Below, in pieces: positions 16,801-27,100 of a stretch of 35,853 nucleotides of DNA. The DNA is from Bradyrhizobium sp. ARR65 (GTDB lineage Bacteria > Pseudomonadota > Alphaproteobacteria > Rhizobiales > Xanthobacteraceae). Where the stretch lies: NCBI RefSeq assembly GCF_000472385.1, contig NZ_AWZU01000065.1, forward strand, positions 154 through 36,006. The letters are read 5' to 3'. Below the pieces are notes generated by a model. That model had not been told where the DNA came from. It made no database searches and saw only the letters and a program-made list of their open reading frames with translations. Made by a program: the position numbers and the translations under genes. The first letter of the stretch is position 1. The number at the start of each line of letters is the position of its first letter.

Positions 16801-16817
16801 TTCACGGAGCGTGATAA
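16801..16817. promoter_or_regulatory. Candidate LysR-type operator
   Basis: TTCACGGAGCGTGATAA contains the perfect dyad TCAC-N5-GTGA and lies 19 bases before the LysR start codon, in the 148-bp divergent region shared with the flavin monooxygenase gene. LysR regulators often bind such short interrupted dyads in their own divergent promoters. The dyad is short, so the call is tentative. Confidence 0.35.
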
Positions 16818-16835
16818 ATCGCGCGGGAGGCGGGC

Positions 16836-17738
16836 ATGGATCGCATCGACAGCATGGGAGTCTTCGCGAAGGTCGTCGCAAAGCAGAGTTTCTCCGCCGC
16901 CGCGCGCGAGCTGCATCTGTCGCAGGCGGCGGTCTCCAAGCACGTTCGCGCGCTGGAGGACTGGCTCGGCGCGCGGCTGTTGGATCGCACGACGCGCCGT
17001 CTCAACGTGACCGAGATCGGGGCCCTGGTTTACGAACGGTGCGAACGGATTCTCGACGAGATCGACGAGGTCCGACAAAACACCAACGCGCTGCAGACCG
17101 CGCCGCGCGGCGTGCTGCACCTTGCGGCACCGGTCTCGTTCGGCATCACGCAGCTGGGTCCCGCGCTTGCCGACTATCTCTCCCGCTACCCCGAGGTCGT
17201 GGTCGATGTCACGCTCGATGACCGCTTCATCGACCTCCTCGAGGAGGGGTTTGATCTTGCGCTCCGTGTCGGCGCGCTGAAGGATTCGAGCCTGATTGCG
17301 CGGCGCCTGGCACCGGTTCGCTTCGTGCTCTGCGCATCAACCAGCTATGTCAAACAACATGGCGCGCCGCGAAGGCCCGATGATCTCCCAAACCATCGGT
17401 GCCTCTTCTACAGCCTGCGCGCTATTCCGGGGGAGTGGCGCTTCGCCGGGCCGGAGGGCGATGTCGCCCTGCGCATCAGTGGGCGTTTTCGATCCAACAG
17501 CGGGAACATGCTGTATGCGGCATTGCTCGCGGGCGCCGGTATCGGCATGGTTCCGACGTTCGTTGCGGGCGGGGACCTTGCGCAAGGTCGTCTGGTGTCG
17601 CTCATGCCGGATTACCGGCCGATCGAGAGTGAGCTATCGGCGATCTATCCGCCCGGGAAAAATCCCTCTGCCAAGGTCCGAACCCTGATCGACTTTCTTG
17701 CGGAGCGCTTCGGACCTGAGCCGCCCTGGGATGAATGG
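16836..17738 (+). CDS. LysR-family transcriptional regulator (no own stop codon)
   Basis: The conserved protein spans codons 1-301 (MDRIDSMGVF to EPPWDEW). The winged helix-turn-helix is at about 1-60 (SFSAAARELHLSQAAVSKHVRALEDWLGARLLDRTTRRLNVTEIG), and the periplasmic-binding-like effector domain follows from about 90 to 295 (SFGITQLGP, FDLALRVGAL, GMVPTFVAGGDLAQGRLVSLM). The start has GGGAGG 6 bases upstream. The reading frame does not stop at the usual 300-305 residues. It runs on through the tRNA-like sequence and into the integrase coding frame, stopping only at 19451 (871 codons). The extra part has no LysR homology, so the natural C terminus was probably lost or altered when the neighbouring element arrived. 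It probably controls the divergent flavin monooxygenase operon. Confidence 0.75.
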
Positions 17739-17872
17739 CGGAAGACCGCACGTTCGAAAAATCCGGCGCACGAACGCGATGATCGTTTCGCGACCAGGTC
17801 TGCGGCGCAGTCGGAACTTGGAGACGACGAACAGAGAATGAGCACTGCCCTTCTTGAGAGGGGACCGGATGA

Positions 17873-17922
17873 GGCGCACCCCGGCACGATTCGAACGCGT
17901 GACCTTTGCCTTGGGAGCAATT
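17873..17922 (-). other. tRNA-like 3' half, probable integration-site remnant
   Basis: Read on the minus strand, this holds an anticodon-arm-like segment (TTGCTCCCAAGGCAA, loop containing CCC as in tRNA-Gly), an AGGTC variable region, a T arm with the canonical loop TTCGAAT, and a GC-rich acceptor-like end GGGGTGCGCC. The T stem has a mismatch, no proper 5' half (acceptor, D arm) is found, and the anticodon stem seems to lack about two bases. It is therefore not a functional tRNA. A tRNA 3' half about 180 bases from a tyrosine integrase is the expected attachment site (att) layout. Anticodon identity is uncertain. Confidence 0.45.
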
Positions 17923-18097
17923 TAACTTGCCCTACGCCAAAAGACGCTAGGGCATCCGATGTTTCTCTATCTTGCTATAATTGCTGGAAAATCTGGAATT
18001 ATGTGTCGCAGATCGTATTCTGCGACACGCCCCGATTTCCTTCCAACTGCTTACGTGGTGCTTACGCGGGAGACGGGCTTCGGACCGGGGAAATTCC

Positions 18098-19451
18098 GTG
18101 GCTAAGCTCACCAAGCGCGTTGTCGAGACCGCCGAGCCGCAGAGCAGGGATTATATCATCTGGGACGACGAACTGCCCGGGTTTGGTCTGCGCGTCTTCG
18201 TGTCGGGTAAGCGCAGCTACCTCATTCAGTACCGATCTGCCGGACGCTCGCGTCGCTACACCATCGGTCTTCGTATGGACGCCAGAGCTCGCCAGAAAGG
18301 AAGCCCGGATCCAGTTGGGTCGGGTGGCGCAGGGCGATAATCCGGCCGAGGAACGGCGGCTCGACCACAAGGCGATCACCGTCAAGGAGTTGTGCGAACT
18401 TTATCTCAAGGACTTGGCGGCGGGCCTCGTGCTCGGCAAGCGCGGACGTCCGAAGAAGGCGACGACCATCGTAACGGACACCGGCCGCATCCATCGGTAC
18501 ATCATCCCGTTGATTGGCTCGCGCCGCGTCAAGGAGCTCGTCAAGGCCGACGTAAGCGGGGTCTTGAAGGACATCATGGCCGGGAGGACCCGCGTCAGCG
18601 TTAAGACGAAGAAGCTTCGTGGCAAAGCCAATGTGCGCGGCGGCGCGGGCACCGCAACGCGGACCATTGGTCTCCTCGGCGGCATCTTCTCCTATGCCGT
18701 CGAAGCCGGAATAATCGAGCACAATCCAGCCCACGGTATTCGCAAGCCGAAAGACAATGTCCGCAATCGCCGCCTGACTGAAGCGGAATATCGAACGCTA
18801 GGCGAGATGCTGCGCGCGACCACCAAGGACGAGAAATACACCACCACGGTCGACATCATTCGCCAGATCGCGCTAACCGGCTGCCGACGCAGCGAAATAA
18901 TTGGCCTCAAGTGGTCCGAGGTAGACACCGAAGCAAGCTGTCTACGCTTGGTTGACAGCAAAGAGGGAGCTTCAATTCGGCCGGTCGGGCTTCCCGTGGT
19001 GGAGTTCCTGGAGGCGAGAAGATCGCAGAAGCTCGGATCCTATGTCTTTCCAGGATATCGAACCGACAACGCCTTTGGCAGCTTCCCCAATCATTGGGAG
19101 CAGCTTTTCCGAAAGTCGTCTCTTTGGGATGTCACGCCGCATGTCTTGCGCCACAGCTTCGCGAGCATCGCTAATGATCTCGGATTCCCCGAAGTGACGA
19201 TCGCCGCACTGGTTGGTCATGCGAAGGGGTCGGTTACCAGCAAGTATATCCACACACTCGACACTGCCCTCATCATGGCGGCTGACACGATCTCCGGCTA
19301 CATCCAAGGCCTGTTAGATGGAGTCACTTTCAAGCAAACTGCTTACGCGTTGGACCGCGACGCACGAAAGGTTGCTCTAGCCAGCTTTCTCAGTAAGGCC
19401 ATTGATGAACAGTCCACGGTGCGCGAGAACCCTCAGCAAATAGCTGCTTGA
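18098..19451 (+). pseudogene. Tyrosine recombinase/integrase, frameshifted
   Basis: Start GTG 18098 follows GGGGAA. The first frame gives an arm-type N-terminal domain (AKLTKRVVETAEPQSRDYIIWDDELPGFGLRVFVSGKRSYLIQYRSAGRSRRYTIGL, DUF4102-like). Near 18268 the frame changes, and the protein continues WTPELARKEARIQLGRVAQGDNPAEERR, a core-binding domain and a complete catalytic domain. The active-site residues are visible: Arg in TGCRRSEIIGL, His-x-x-Arg in HVLRHSFAS, His in VGHAKGS and Tyr in SKYIH. Total about 450 aa, normal for the P4-type family. A single insertion or a two-base deletion separates the halves, so it is likely inactive unless the base call is wrong. It points away from the tRNA-like sequence, as integrases of genomic islands usually do. 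Confidence 0.8.
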
Positions 19452-19730
19452 GCGCATTGAGGCACTCGAGCACGTGGCGCCACCAACCGTTGACCAGACC
19501 GTTATGAGCGGCGGGATAAAGGACGCGTTCATTGATGTTCTTGCGTTTTCGTTCGGATTCGATCGCTTTCGTGGCGTTTCGGTCACGCCGTTTCTGGTGC
19601 GAAACTGGTGCGGTGCCCTGGCGCTGATTGCCTGGGGTCTGGTGGATTTGATGAGGCTGGACTGTACAAGGCTGACTTTGCGGCGTTAGATACTGTCTTC
19701 AGCCGAGAATCAAAGGCTTCCTTGCATTGG

Positions 19731-20411
19731 TCAACCCATGGCGGCTGCACTCCGGCGTTTGCCATGTGTACAGCGATCAAGCCAGTAGGTGCTGACGGCG
19801 AGAACAATCCAACCGAGGTTGTAGAGCAGGCCGCAGCAGAGCACCACCCAACCAGGAATCGGCCCAATCGCCGCACGATCGATAAATTCGCCAAGGTGAG
19901 TTGCGACCGAGGGATGAATCGCGATCTTTCCGAGGTACGCGGTGGTTTGAATTGCGATAGTCCAGATGTAGGTGCGCCGAACACGACGCCCGGCGGCTCG
20001 AAAGAAGCTTATGTGATGACGCGGATGCAGGTAATCTTCTGCGAGGACCTTCCGCCAGCTGCCATCGTCTGCTCCGCGCTGTCCGCTCAATATCTGCGCG
20101 TACAAATGCGTCTCCATGAAACGGGCCCGCGCGCGCCAAACGTTGAAATAGCGGTAACGGCGCGCCTCGAGTCCGACAAATACGGCGAGCAGCATGCCTA
20201 TAAGGATAAGTGGTAAGGCCGACGCCTCTCGCGATGAGAACGTTGTGGAAAGCGCGATGCCCATGGTCACGATTGACCAGTTGGTCGTGTTGTCGAGACG
20301 CGTTCGCCAGATCGTGCTGCGATAGATCTCGCCGCGATAGAGGTGAGCGACCGCACCCAATTCGGCTGGGTTCAGTTCTTGAATGTCTTGGGCTTGCGCA
20401 GGTTGAAGCAT
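19731..20411 (-). CDS. DUF2270 integral membrane protein
   Basis: 226 aa from ATG 20411; an in-frame GTG at 20480 would add 23 residues that do not resemble the family. Residues 14-45 (NPAELGAVAHLYRGEIYRSTIWRTRLDNTTNW) are the hallmark of the DUF2270 family. Four hydrophobic helices follow (about 47-60, 66-84, 145-165, 190-212), the first pair and second pair separated by a charged cytoplasmic loop with RARARFMETHLYAQIL. The function is unknown. No clear ribosome site is present before ATG 20411. It is divergent from the potassium transporter gene across about 380 bases. Confidence 0.8.
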   Translation of the reverse strand: MLQPAQAQDIQELNPAELGAVAHLYRGEIYRSTIWRTRLDNTTNWSIVTMGIALSTTFSSREASALPLILIGMLLAVFVGLEARRYRYFNVWRARARFMETHLYAQILSGQRGADDGSWRKVLAEDYLHPRHHISFFRAAGRRVRRTYIWTIAIQTTAYLGKIAIHPSVATHLGEFIDRAAIGPIPGWVVLCCGLLYNLGWIVLAVSTYWLDRCTHGKRRSAAAMG

Positions 20412-20791
20412 GGTTAGAGCCGAACCACCCGAGACCAACGCGACATTCTCAGACCATGCGTTTCGGCAGCGGCCCGTCACGGGGTGGCGCGTACGCGGTG
20501 TCGCTGCCTAGGAAACAAGAATACCATATTTCCACAGCGCTTCGACGGTGCCGCGTGGCTAAAAAGTTCAGAGCGTCCGTCGTACGCTTCCCGATCTGCC
20601 GTCCAGCTGCTTGAGCGCGCCTCGCCGCCGTGTGTTGGCTCCGGCATCGCCTTATCCCCTAGTTTCGCATTCGCGAGACGGAGCCTCCAATAGAAGGGCT
20701 GGCCCCAACAACGTGCTTCACCATCACCGCGTCGCTTCTCAGTGCGCCAATTTCATGCATATTAGTGGGAAAAGAAGGAAGGGACGTTTGC
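20412..20791. other. Intergenic region between DUF2270 gene and kup
   Basis: About 380 bases carrying the two divergent promoters. Short plus-strand frames at 20484-20693 show no family resemblance. I see no convincing hairpin, riboswitch-like structure or repeat. The only clear element is the ribosome site of kup, AAGAAGGAAGGGA, ending 8 bases before ATG 20792. Confidence 0.5.
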
Positions 20792-22699
20792 ATGGCCCAG
20801 GTCCCTCAGGTCGAGGGGAGGTCGCAGCAATATCCCCGAAAGCAGTCCGCGCTTGTGGTGCTTACGGCACTTGGCGTGGTGTACGGCGACATTGGCACGA
20901 GCCCGCTCTATGGACTGAAGCAGGCCGTCGATGCTGCCGGGGAGCCAGCGCCCGAAGCGGTGATGGGCGTCGTGTCCCTGATCTTCTGGGCCTTAATCCT
21001 GATTGTCGGGCTCAAATACGCTATTCTGATCCTGCGCGCCGACAATCACGGCGAAGGCGGCATCGTGGCGCTGCTTGCGCTCCTGGACGCAAGGCACGCG
21101 CCACCCGGCAGCCCCCGCGCCTCTCTGCTCATCGTCGGCCTGATCGGGGCAGCATTGCTCTATGGCGATGGCGTAATCACGCCGGCTATCTCGGTCCTCA
21201 GCGCCGTCGAAGGTCTGAAGGTCGAGGCGCCCACGCTCGCGCCGGTGATCGTTCCTATCACCATCGCGATCCTTGTCGGTCTGTTCCTGGTCCAGCGCAA
21301 GGGGACCGAATTCGTTGGTAATATCTTCGGGCCGGTGATGCTTGTTTGGTTCGCCGCGATCGCCGTGCTCGGCGTCAGGGGCGTCTTGCAGAGCCCGGCG
21401 ATCCTCGCCGCCATCAGCCCCCATCACGCCGTGCTGTACCTCAGTCACGCGGGTCCCGGTATCGCCTTCGCCGTACTTGGCGCCGCTTTTCTGACGCTGA
21501 CGGGTGCCGAAGCAATGTATGCCGACATGGGCCATTTTGGCCGGCTGCCTATCCAGCTTGGATGGTTCTCGATCGTGTCGCCGGCGCTAATGCTTAATTA
21601 TCTTGGTCAAGGCGGGCTGCTTCTGGCGCAGCCCCACGCTGCCGAAAATCCCTTCTACCTACTGGTGCCGAGGTGGGCGCATTACCCGATGATCGCGTTC
21701 GCGACCGTTGCCACCGTGATTGCCTCGCAAGCGATCATCTCAGGGGCTTATTCCCTCACCCAGCAGGCGATGCAGCTTGGGTTCTTGCCTCGCATGCGGG
21801 TGTTGCACACAGCAAGCCACGAAAAGGGTCAGATCTACATACCCGTTGTCAACTGGCTACTGGCCGTCGGTACGCTCGCGGCCGTGCTCTTGTTCGGTTC
21901 GTCCGACGCGCTCGGCGGAGCCTATGGCATCGCCGTCGCGATTTTGATGGTGGTGACCACGGTGCTGGCGGCCCTCGTCGCGCTAAAGTGTGGGTACAAT
22001 CCGTTCCTGGTGATAGCAGTGAACGGGTTCTTCCTCGTCATCGAGCTGATTTTCGTTGCTGCGAACATGACGAAGCTTAGAGAGGGAGGATGGTTCCCGC
22101 TCTTGCTGGCGGGCGTGATTGCTTTCGTGATGCTGACCTGGCGCAGCGGGTGGCGGTTGCTCGAGCAGGAGCGTGCCAAATTGCGCCAGGGCGAGGACGA
22201 GTTCATTGAGTGGGTCGTCAATACGCCACCTATCCGGTTGCCCGGTGCGGCGGCGATTTTCACGGCGGCGACCACGGGGATTCCGCTCTGCTTGACGCAT
22301 CATCTGCGCCACAATCGCGTCCTGCACGAGCGTGTGCTGTTTATCGCTTCGGTCAGCGTGGATGAGCCGCGGGTCGAAGCCACCAATCGCGTAAAGCTCG
22401 TGCCGGTCGGCGCGGGCATCACCCGCGTCCTCTTCTATTTCGGCTTCATGGAAACGCCGGACGTATTGGAAGCGCTGAAGCAGGCCTGCCGTCTGCCCGA
22501 GCTTCAAGGCATCGATCCCGATAACATCACCTATTATTTCAGGCGAGTGATGGTGATCGCCTCCGACAAGGCGTCTGGCATGGCGGTCTGGAGAAAATCC
22601 CTGTTTGCCACGATGCACCTCAACGCCAACCTCCCGGCGGCGTATTTCAAAGTTCCGGCCGCGCAAGTCGTCGAGGTTGGTCTCGAAGTCGAAATATAG
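20792..22699 (+). CDS. kup: Kup low-affinity potassium uptake transporter
   Basis: 635 aa, the usual Kup length. ATG 20792 is chosen over the frame opening at 20765 because a strong ribosome site (GAAGGAAGGGA) precedes it. Family signatures are present in order: VVYGDIGTSPLYGLKQ (29-44), ADNHGEGGIVALLALLDAR, LLYGDGVITPAISVLSAVEGL, GAEAMYADMGHFG and VIASQAIISGAYSLTQQAMQLGFLPR. About twelve hydrophobic helices occupy residues 1-450, followed by a C-terminal cytoplasmic domain ending AAQVVEVGLEVEI. It imports K+ with protons across the inner membrane. It stands alone; rhizobial genomes commonly carry several kup copies. Confidence 0.95.
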   Translation: MAQVPQVEGRSQQYPRKQSALVVLTALGVVYGDIGTSPLYGLKQAVDAAGEPAPEAVMGVVSLIFWALILIVGLKYAILILRADNHGEGGIVALLALLDARHAPPGSPRASLLIVGLIGAALLYGDGVITPAISVLSAVEGLKVEAPTLAPVIVPITIAILVGLFLVQRKGTEFVGNIFGPVMLVWFAAIAVLGVRGVLQSPAILAAISPHHAVLYLSHAGPGIAFAVLGAAFLTLTGAEAMYADMGHFGRLPIQLGWFSIVSPALMLNYLGQGGLLLAQPHAAENPFYLLVPRWAHYPMIAFATVATVIASQAIISGAYSLTQQAMQLGFLPRMRVLHTASHEKGQIYIPVVNWLLAVGTLAAVLLFGSSDALGGAYGIAVAILMVVTTVLAALVALKCGYNPFLVIAVNGFFLVIELIFVAANMTKLREGGWFPLLLAGVIAFVMLTWRSGWRLLEQERAKLRQGEDEFIEWVVNTPPIRLPGAAAIFTAATTGIPLCLTHHLRHNRVLHERVLFIASVSVDEPRVEATNRVKLVPVGAGITRVLFYFGFMETPDVLEALKQACRLPELQGIDPDNITYYFRRVMVIASDKASGMAVWRKSLFATMHLNANLPAAYFKVPAAQVVEVGLEVEI

Positions 22700-22736
22700 T
22701 GCCTCGCGGTGCGGCAGAAGATGATCGGCGGTATGG

Positions 22737-22757
22737 AAAAGGCCTTCAGCGCCTTTT
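22737..22757 (+). terminator. Possible rho-independent terminator of kup
   Basis: AAAAGGC (22737-22743), loop CTTCAGC, GCCTTTT (22751-22757): a 7-bp stem ending in four T residues, 38 bases past the kup stop codon. The stem is short, so the call is moderate. Confidence 0.4.
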
Positions 22758-22912
22758 GCCAATCAGCCGATGGGTTTGCCGGAATGGGCGCGAGCATCGG
22801 GTTCGCCCAGTATAGGTCCACGCCCCCGAGCAGCTAACATTGTGGGAGATATACGTTGGAAAATTTGCGGTCGCTCGCCTATCCGCCTCGACCTTTCGCA
22901 AGAGGCAGGAAT

Positions 22913-23140
22913 TTAATCCTCTAGCGTAAACCCGATCCGCAATACGACTTGGTAATGCCGAACAGAGCCATTCTCGATGTGGCCCCTCGTCTGCATGACC
23001 TCGAACCATTTCATCTCGCGTATCGTCTTCGACGCGCGCGCTATCGCATTCTGAATGGCATCTTCGATGCTCTTGTCGGAAGAGCCTGCGAGATCCAAGA
23101 TCTTATAGACATGATCTTTCATATCGGGTGCGGCCGGCAT
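22913..23140 (-). CDS. Dodecin family flavin-binding protein
   Basis: 75 aa from ATG 23140, or 69 aa from the internal ATG 23122 (MKDHVYKILDLAG). The weak ACGGA site lies before the first ATG. The sequence matches dodecin throughout: HVYKILDLAGSS, SIEDAIQNAIARASKTI, MKWFEVMQTRGHIENG, VRHYQVVLRIGFTLED. Dodecins assemble as dodecamers and store or buffer riboflavin/FMN in bacteria; the Trp of KWFEV is the residue that stacks on the isoalloxazine ring in this family. The gene is isolated. An open frame continues upstream to 23464, but that part has no resemblance to the family and is a chance extension. Confidence 0.9.
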   Translation of the reverse strand: MPAAPDMKDHVYKILDLAGSSDKSIEDAIQNAIARASKTIREMKWFEVMQTRGHIENGSVRHYQVVLRIGFTLED

Positions 23141-24112
23141 GGCGAACGTCCGTTGCAGATCGGTGGCGCAGTCAGCCACGAAGAAGAAGCCCGACGAGCA
23201 TGGCGCGCCGGGCCCCTCCTTGGGAGCATCGCGGAGACCGAACTCCACTCGCCCTCTACATTCATTGAGGCGGAATTGTCGTAACCGCGCAAGTGGGGCG
23301 TCTCGCGACGCACAACGTGAAGCCGCGCCGCAACAAGCTTTGGACCGGTTCCTTTTCGCGGCGGCGATATTGCGCGTTCCATTCTCGCTAAGGGGCGCCG
23401 CCATGGCGGCGAAATCGAATCTCACAATTTTCAGTCGCCCCGATGAAGTACTAGTCTCCTCCAAAAACCACGCGAGCCTCCAGGCAAGAGGCCGCCAAAG
23501 ACGTTGACCAGAATTTCGGGGAGCGCGCTGCAGAAGTGCAGGACGACAAGCGCGAGAATTGGTGTCTCGGTCTACCTTGACATGGCAGGGGCACAGGTTC
23601 GATCTGCTGTCGTGCCCCTTCGCTCGACGCGGCCGACCCGTTCGAACTCCTCGAGATCCATGGTCGAGCGTGGCGCCCCGACGTAGTCAGCGAGCTTGCT
23701 GCATTCATCTGTCGATGTTTTCGAACATGCCGAGGTAGACCGTCGCATTGAGCCATGCATCGGATGCGTCGGTGCCGAAGGGCTCTTCAAAGTGTGGAGC
23801 GTGGATGCGGCTCATCTTCAGGGTGAGCGCGATTACAGGCCAGTCGCGCCCGAGGTCGCGGGCTCGAGCCTGTTTTTCACGCGTCCATTTGGTTCAGAAA
23901 TGCGCGCCAGAGAGAACGGCTCAGGCCGCTTTGCTTTCCCTCCGGACGATGATGAAGAGTTCTGAGGGGGGAGGGGGAAACGCCTGAATCGCCCTCCTAC
24001 GCTTTTCGACGATCTTTGCGCCAAACTATAATCACCTAGCATGTCGTCTCCTCAACGATGGCGGACGTCGAGTTTCGTAGGGCGCCTTGCTTTACCGGCG
24101 TAGGTTTGGCTC
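23141..24112. other. Gene-poor interval, possible decayed ORF on minus strand
   Basis: Nearly 1 kb between dodecin and the RND permease without a convincing gene. On the minus strand about 23940-23715, two frames join into protein-like text: SLWRAFLNQMDA, then a frame change, then REKQARARDLGRDWPVIALTLKMSRIHAPHFEEPF and DAWLNATVYLGMFENIDR-stop. This may be a frameshifted small gene, but I do not recognise the family. A further frame (about 23700-23572, YVGAPRSTMDLEEFERVGRVERR) looks similar in character. No repeats or RNA genes seen. Confidence 0.3.
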
Positions 24113-27100
24113 CTACGCATTTTCCAGCTCGCGCCGACGGGGCGGCGCATCAGCAGATGGCAGATCTGCTTCCAACTCGGCGGCAATCGGATGTTCCTGA
24201 TTGTCGTCCGTCGCGAGCTCGGGCGCCTTGATCCGGAACCACGCCACATAAAGCGCGGGCAGGAACAACAGCGTCAGCACCGTGCCTACGATGATGCCGC
24301 CCATCATGGCGTAGGCCATGGGACCCCAGAAGATCTCGCGCGCGATCGGGATGAGCGCGAGACTTGCAGCGGCCGCGGTGAGCATGATCGGCCGCATGCG
24401 ATGCTCGGTCGCTTCCACCACCGCCTCCCATGCAGGCCGTCCTTCCTTCCTCAGGTCCTCGATCTGCACGATCAGGATCACCGAGTTGCGGATCAGGATG
24501 CCGATCAGCGCCAGCACGCCGAGGATGGCGACGAAGCCCAGCGGCGCACCACTCGGCAGCATGGCCATGACGACGCCGATCACGGCGAGCGGCGCGACCG
24601 CAAACACCAGGAACAGCTTGGAGAAGCTCTGCAGCTGAAGCATCAGCACCGTCGCCATGACGAACAGCATCAGCGGGACGACGGCCACGATCGGCGCCTG
24701 GCTCTTGGTGCTCTCCTCCACGGAGCCGCCGACCTTGACCGAATAGCCCGCGGGCAGCTGTTTGGTAAACTCCGCCACCTTCGGCGCGAGCTGGTCCACG
24801 ATCGTTTTCGGCTGCACGTTGGTGACGGTGCCGGCCTTCAGCGTGACGGTGGGGATGCGCGCACGTCGCCAGATCGTCGGCTGCTCGAGCTCGTAGTGCA
24901 GATTGGCTACGGCCCCGAGCGGCACCGACTGACCGCTGAGCCCGGGCAATTGCAGATCGCGCAGCGTATCGATCGAGGCGCGTTCAGCCGAGGTGGCTCG
25001 CGCCGTGACATTGACAAGATAGATGCTGTCGCGAACCTGAGTGATCGCCGAGCCGGCGAGCACGGAATTCAAGGCGGTAGCGATGTCTTCCGAGGTCACG
25101 CCGAGCTGGCGCGCCTTGTCCTGGAGCACGTCGACCTTGACGACGCGCGCAGGCTCCATCCAGTCGAACACCACGTTGCCGAGATCGGGGCTGCTGCGGA
25201 CGATGGCGGCGAGCTTCTGGGAGAACTCCCTCACCTTGGCGAGGTCGGGCCCGCTCAAGCGATACTGCACGGGACGTCCGACCGGCGGGCCGACCTCGAG
25301 CAGCTTCACGTAGGTGTCGGTCCCAGGGAACGTCTTCCTCAGATACTCCTCGAATTGCGCCTTGACCTTGTCACGTGCCGCAATGCCGCCCTTGGTTACG
25401 ATCACCTGCTCACCGAACCAGGTGTTGGACGGCTGCACGTCGAACGACAGGACGAAGCGCGGCGCGCTGGTGCCGACATAAGTCGACCAGTGATCGACCG
25501 AATCATTGCCCTGGAGCTGTTCGCGCTCGAAGCGCCCCATCTGCGCATTGGTATCGGCAATTGATGCGTTCTGCGGCAGGCTCCAGTCGATCACGAGCTC
25601 GGCGCGATCCGAGGACGGGAAGAACTGCTGCTGGACGAACTGCAGGCCGAACACGGCGAGCAGGAAGGCCGCCACCGTCACCGAGACCGTCTTCCAGCGA
25701 TGACGCATGCAGAAGACGAGCAGTCGGGCGAACGTCTGCGCCACGCGCCCTTTCTCCTCGTGACGGCCCTTCATCTTGGCGGGCAGCATCGTCACGCCGA
25801 GCAGCGGCGTGAACAGCACTGCCACGACCCACGACACGATCAGTGAGACCGCGATCACCACGAAGAGAGTGAAGGTGAACTCGCCGGCGCTGCTGCTATT
25901 GAGCCCGATCGGGATGAAGCCGGCAACTGTGACCAGCGTCCCGGTGAGCATCGGGAAGGCGGTCGACGTGTAGACGTAGGTCGCCGCCTTTTCCAAGGGA
26001 TCGCCGACCTCGAGCCGTGCCACCATCATTTCGACGGCGATCATGGCGTCATCGACCAATAGGCCAAGTGCGATGATCAAGGCGCCGAGCGAAATGCGCT
26101 GCAGCGATATCCCGGTATATTCCATGACGACAAAGGTGATGGCTAGCACCAGCGGAATGGCGATCGACACCACGAGGCCTGCGCGCACACCAAGGCTGAG
26201 GAAGCTGATGCCGAGCACGATCACTACGGCTTCGAACAGCGCCTTGGTGAAGCCGTGGACCGCTTCCTCAACGACGACCGGCTGATCGGCGACTTTATGG
26301 ACGCCCACGCCGATCGGCAGGTCGGCCGTGATCTTTCTCATTTCCTCCTCAAGCGCCTCGCCGAAGTGCAGCAGGTTCGCGCCCGACTTCATACCGATGG
26401 CCAGCGCGATCGCGGGCTGGCCGTTGTACCTGAACAAGGATTGCGGCGGGTCGACGTAACCGCGGGTGATGGTGGCGACGTCGGTCAGCGGGAAGAACCG
26501 GTCGTTGATACGAAGATTGACCGCTTTCAGACTCGCCTCCGAGGTGAACTGGCCGCTGACGCGCACGCTGATCCGCTCGGGCCCGTCCTGGAAAACCCCG
26601 GAGGCCGCGACTGCGTTCTGCGCCTGCAGGGAGTTCATGATCGCGTGGACGTCGAGGCCAAGGGCTGCGATCTTGCGGGTGGAGAATTCGAGGTAAATCA
26701 CCTCGTCCTGCGCGCCGAGAATGTCGACCTTGCCGGCATCCGGCACGGTCAACACCCTGGCGCGGATGTCCTCGACCACATCGCGGAGCTGGCGCTGGCT
26801 CAAGCCGTCGCTGGTGAACGCATAGATGTTGCCGAAGACGTCGCCGAAGCGGTCGTTGAAGACAGGCCCGATCACCCCTTGCGGAAAATCGCCCTTGATG
26901 TCCGCGATCATGTTGCGGACGCGAACCCAGGTCGGCTTCACGTCAGCGGCCTTGGTGCTGTCGCGCAAATAAACGTAGACGGTGGTCTGGCCCGCGACCG
27001 TTACGCTCTTGGTGTAGTCGAGCGATTCCAGCTCCTCGAGCTTCTTCTCGATCCGGTCGGTGACCTGGCGGGTCATTTCCTCGGGCGATGCGCCCGGCCA

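Noticed and set aside
17873..17958. Complete functional tRNA on the minus strand
   Set aside because: No pairing acceptor stem or proper D arm, a T-stem mismatch and a damaged anticodon stem; only a 3' half remnant is supported.
16836..19451. Single 871-codon LysR-integrase fusion protein
   Set aside because: The integrase's natural start and first domain are in a different frame, and the joining part is antisense of a tRNA-like sequence; kept as a finding but annotated as separate LysR and broken integrase.
24191..25564. Plus-strand 457-codon open frame, and similar long frames at 26255-27253 and 27250-28350
   Set aside because: Antisense shadows of the RND permease and adaptor genes caused by high GC at third positions; no family motifs.
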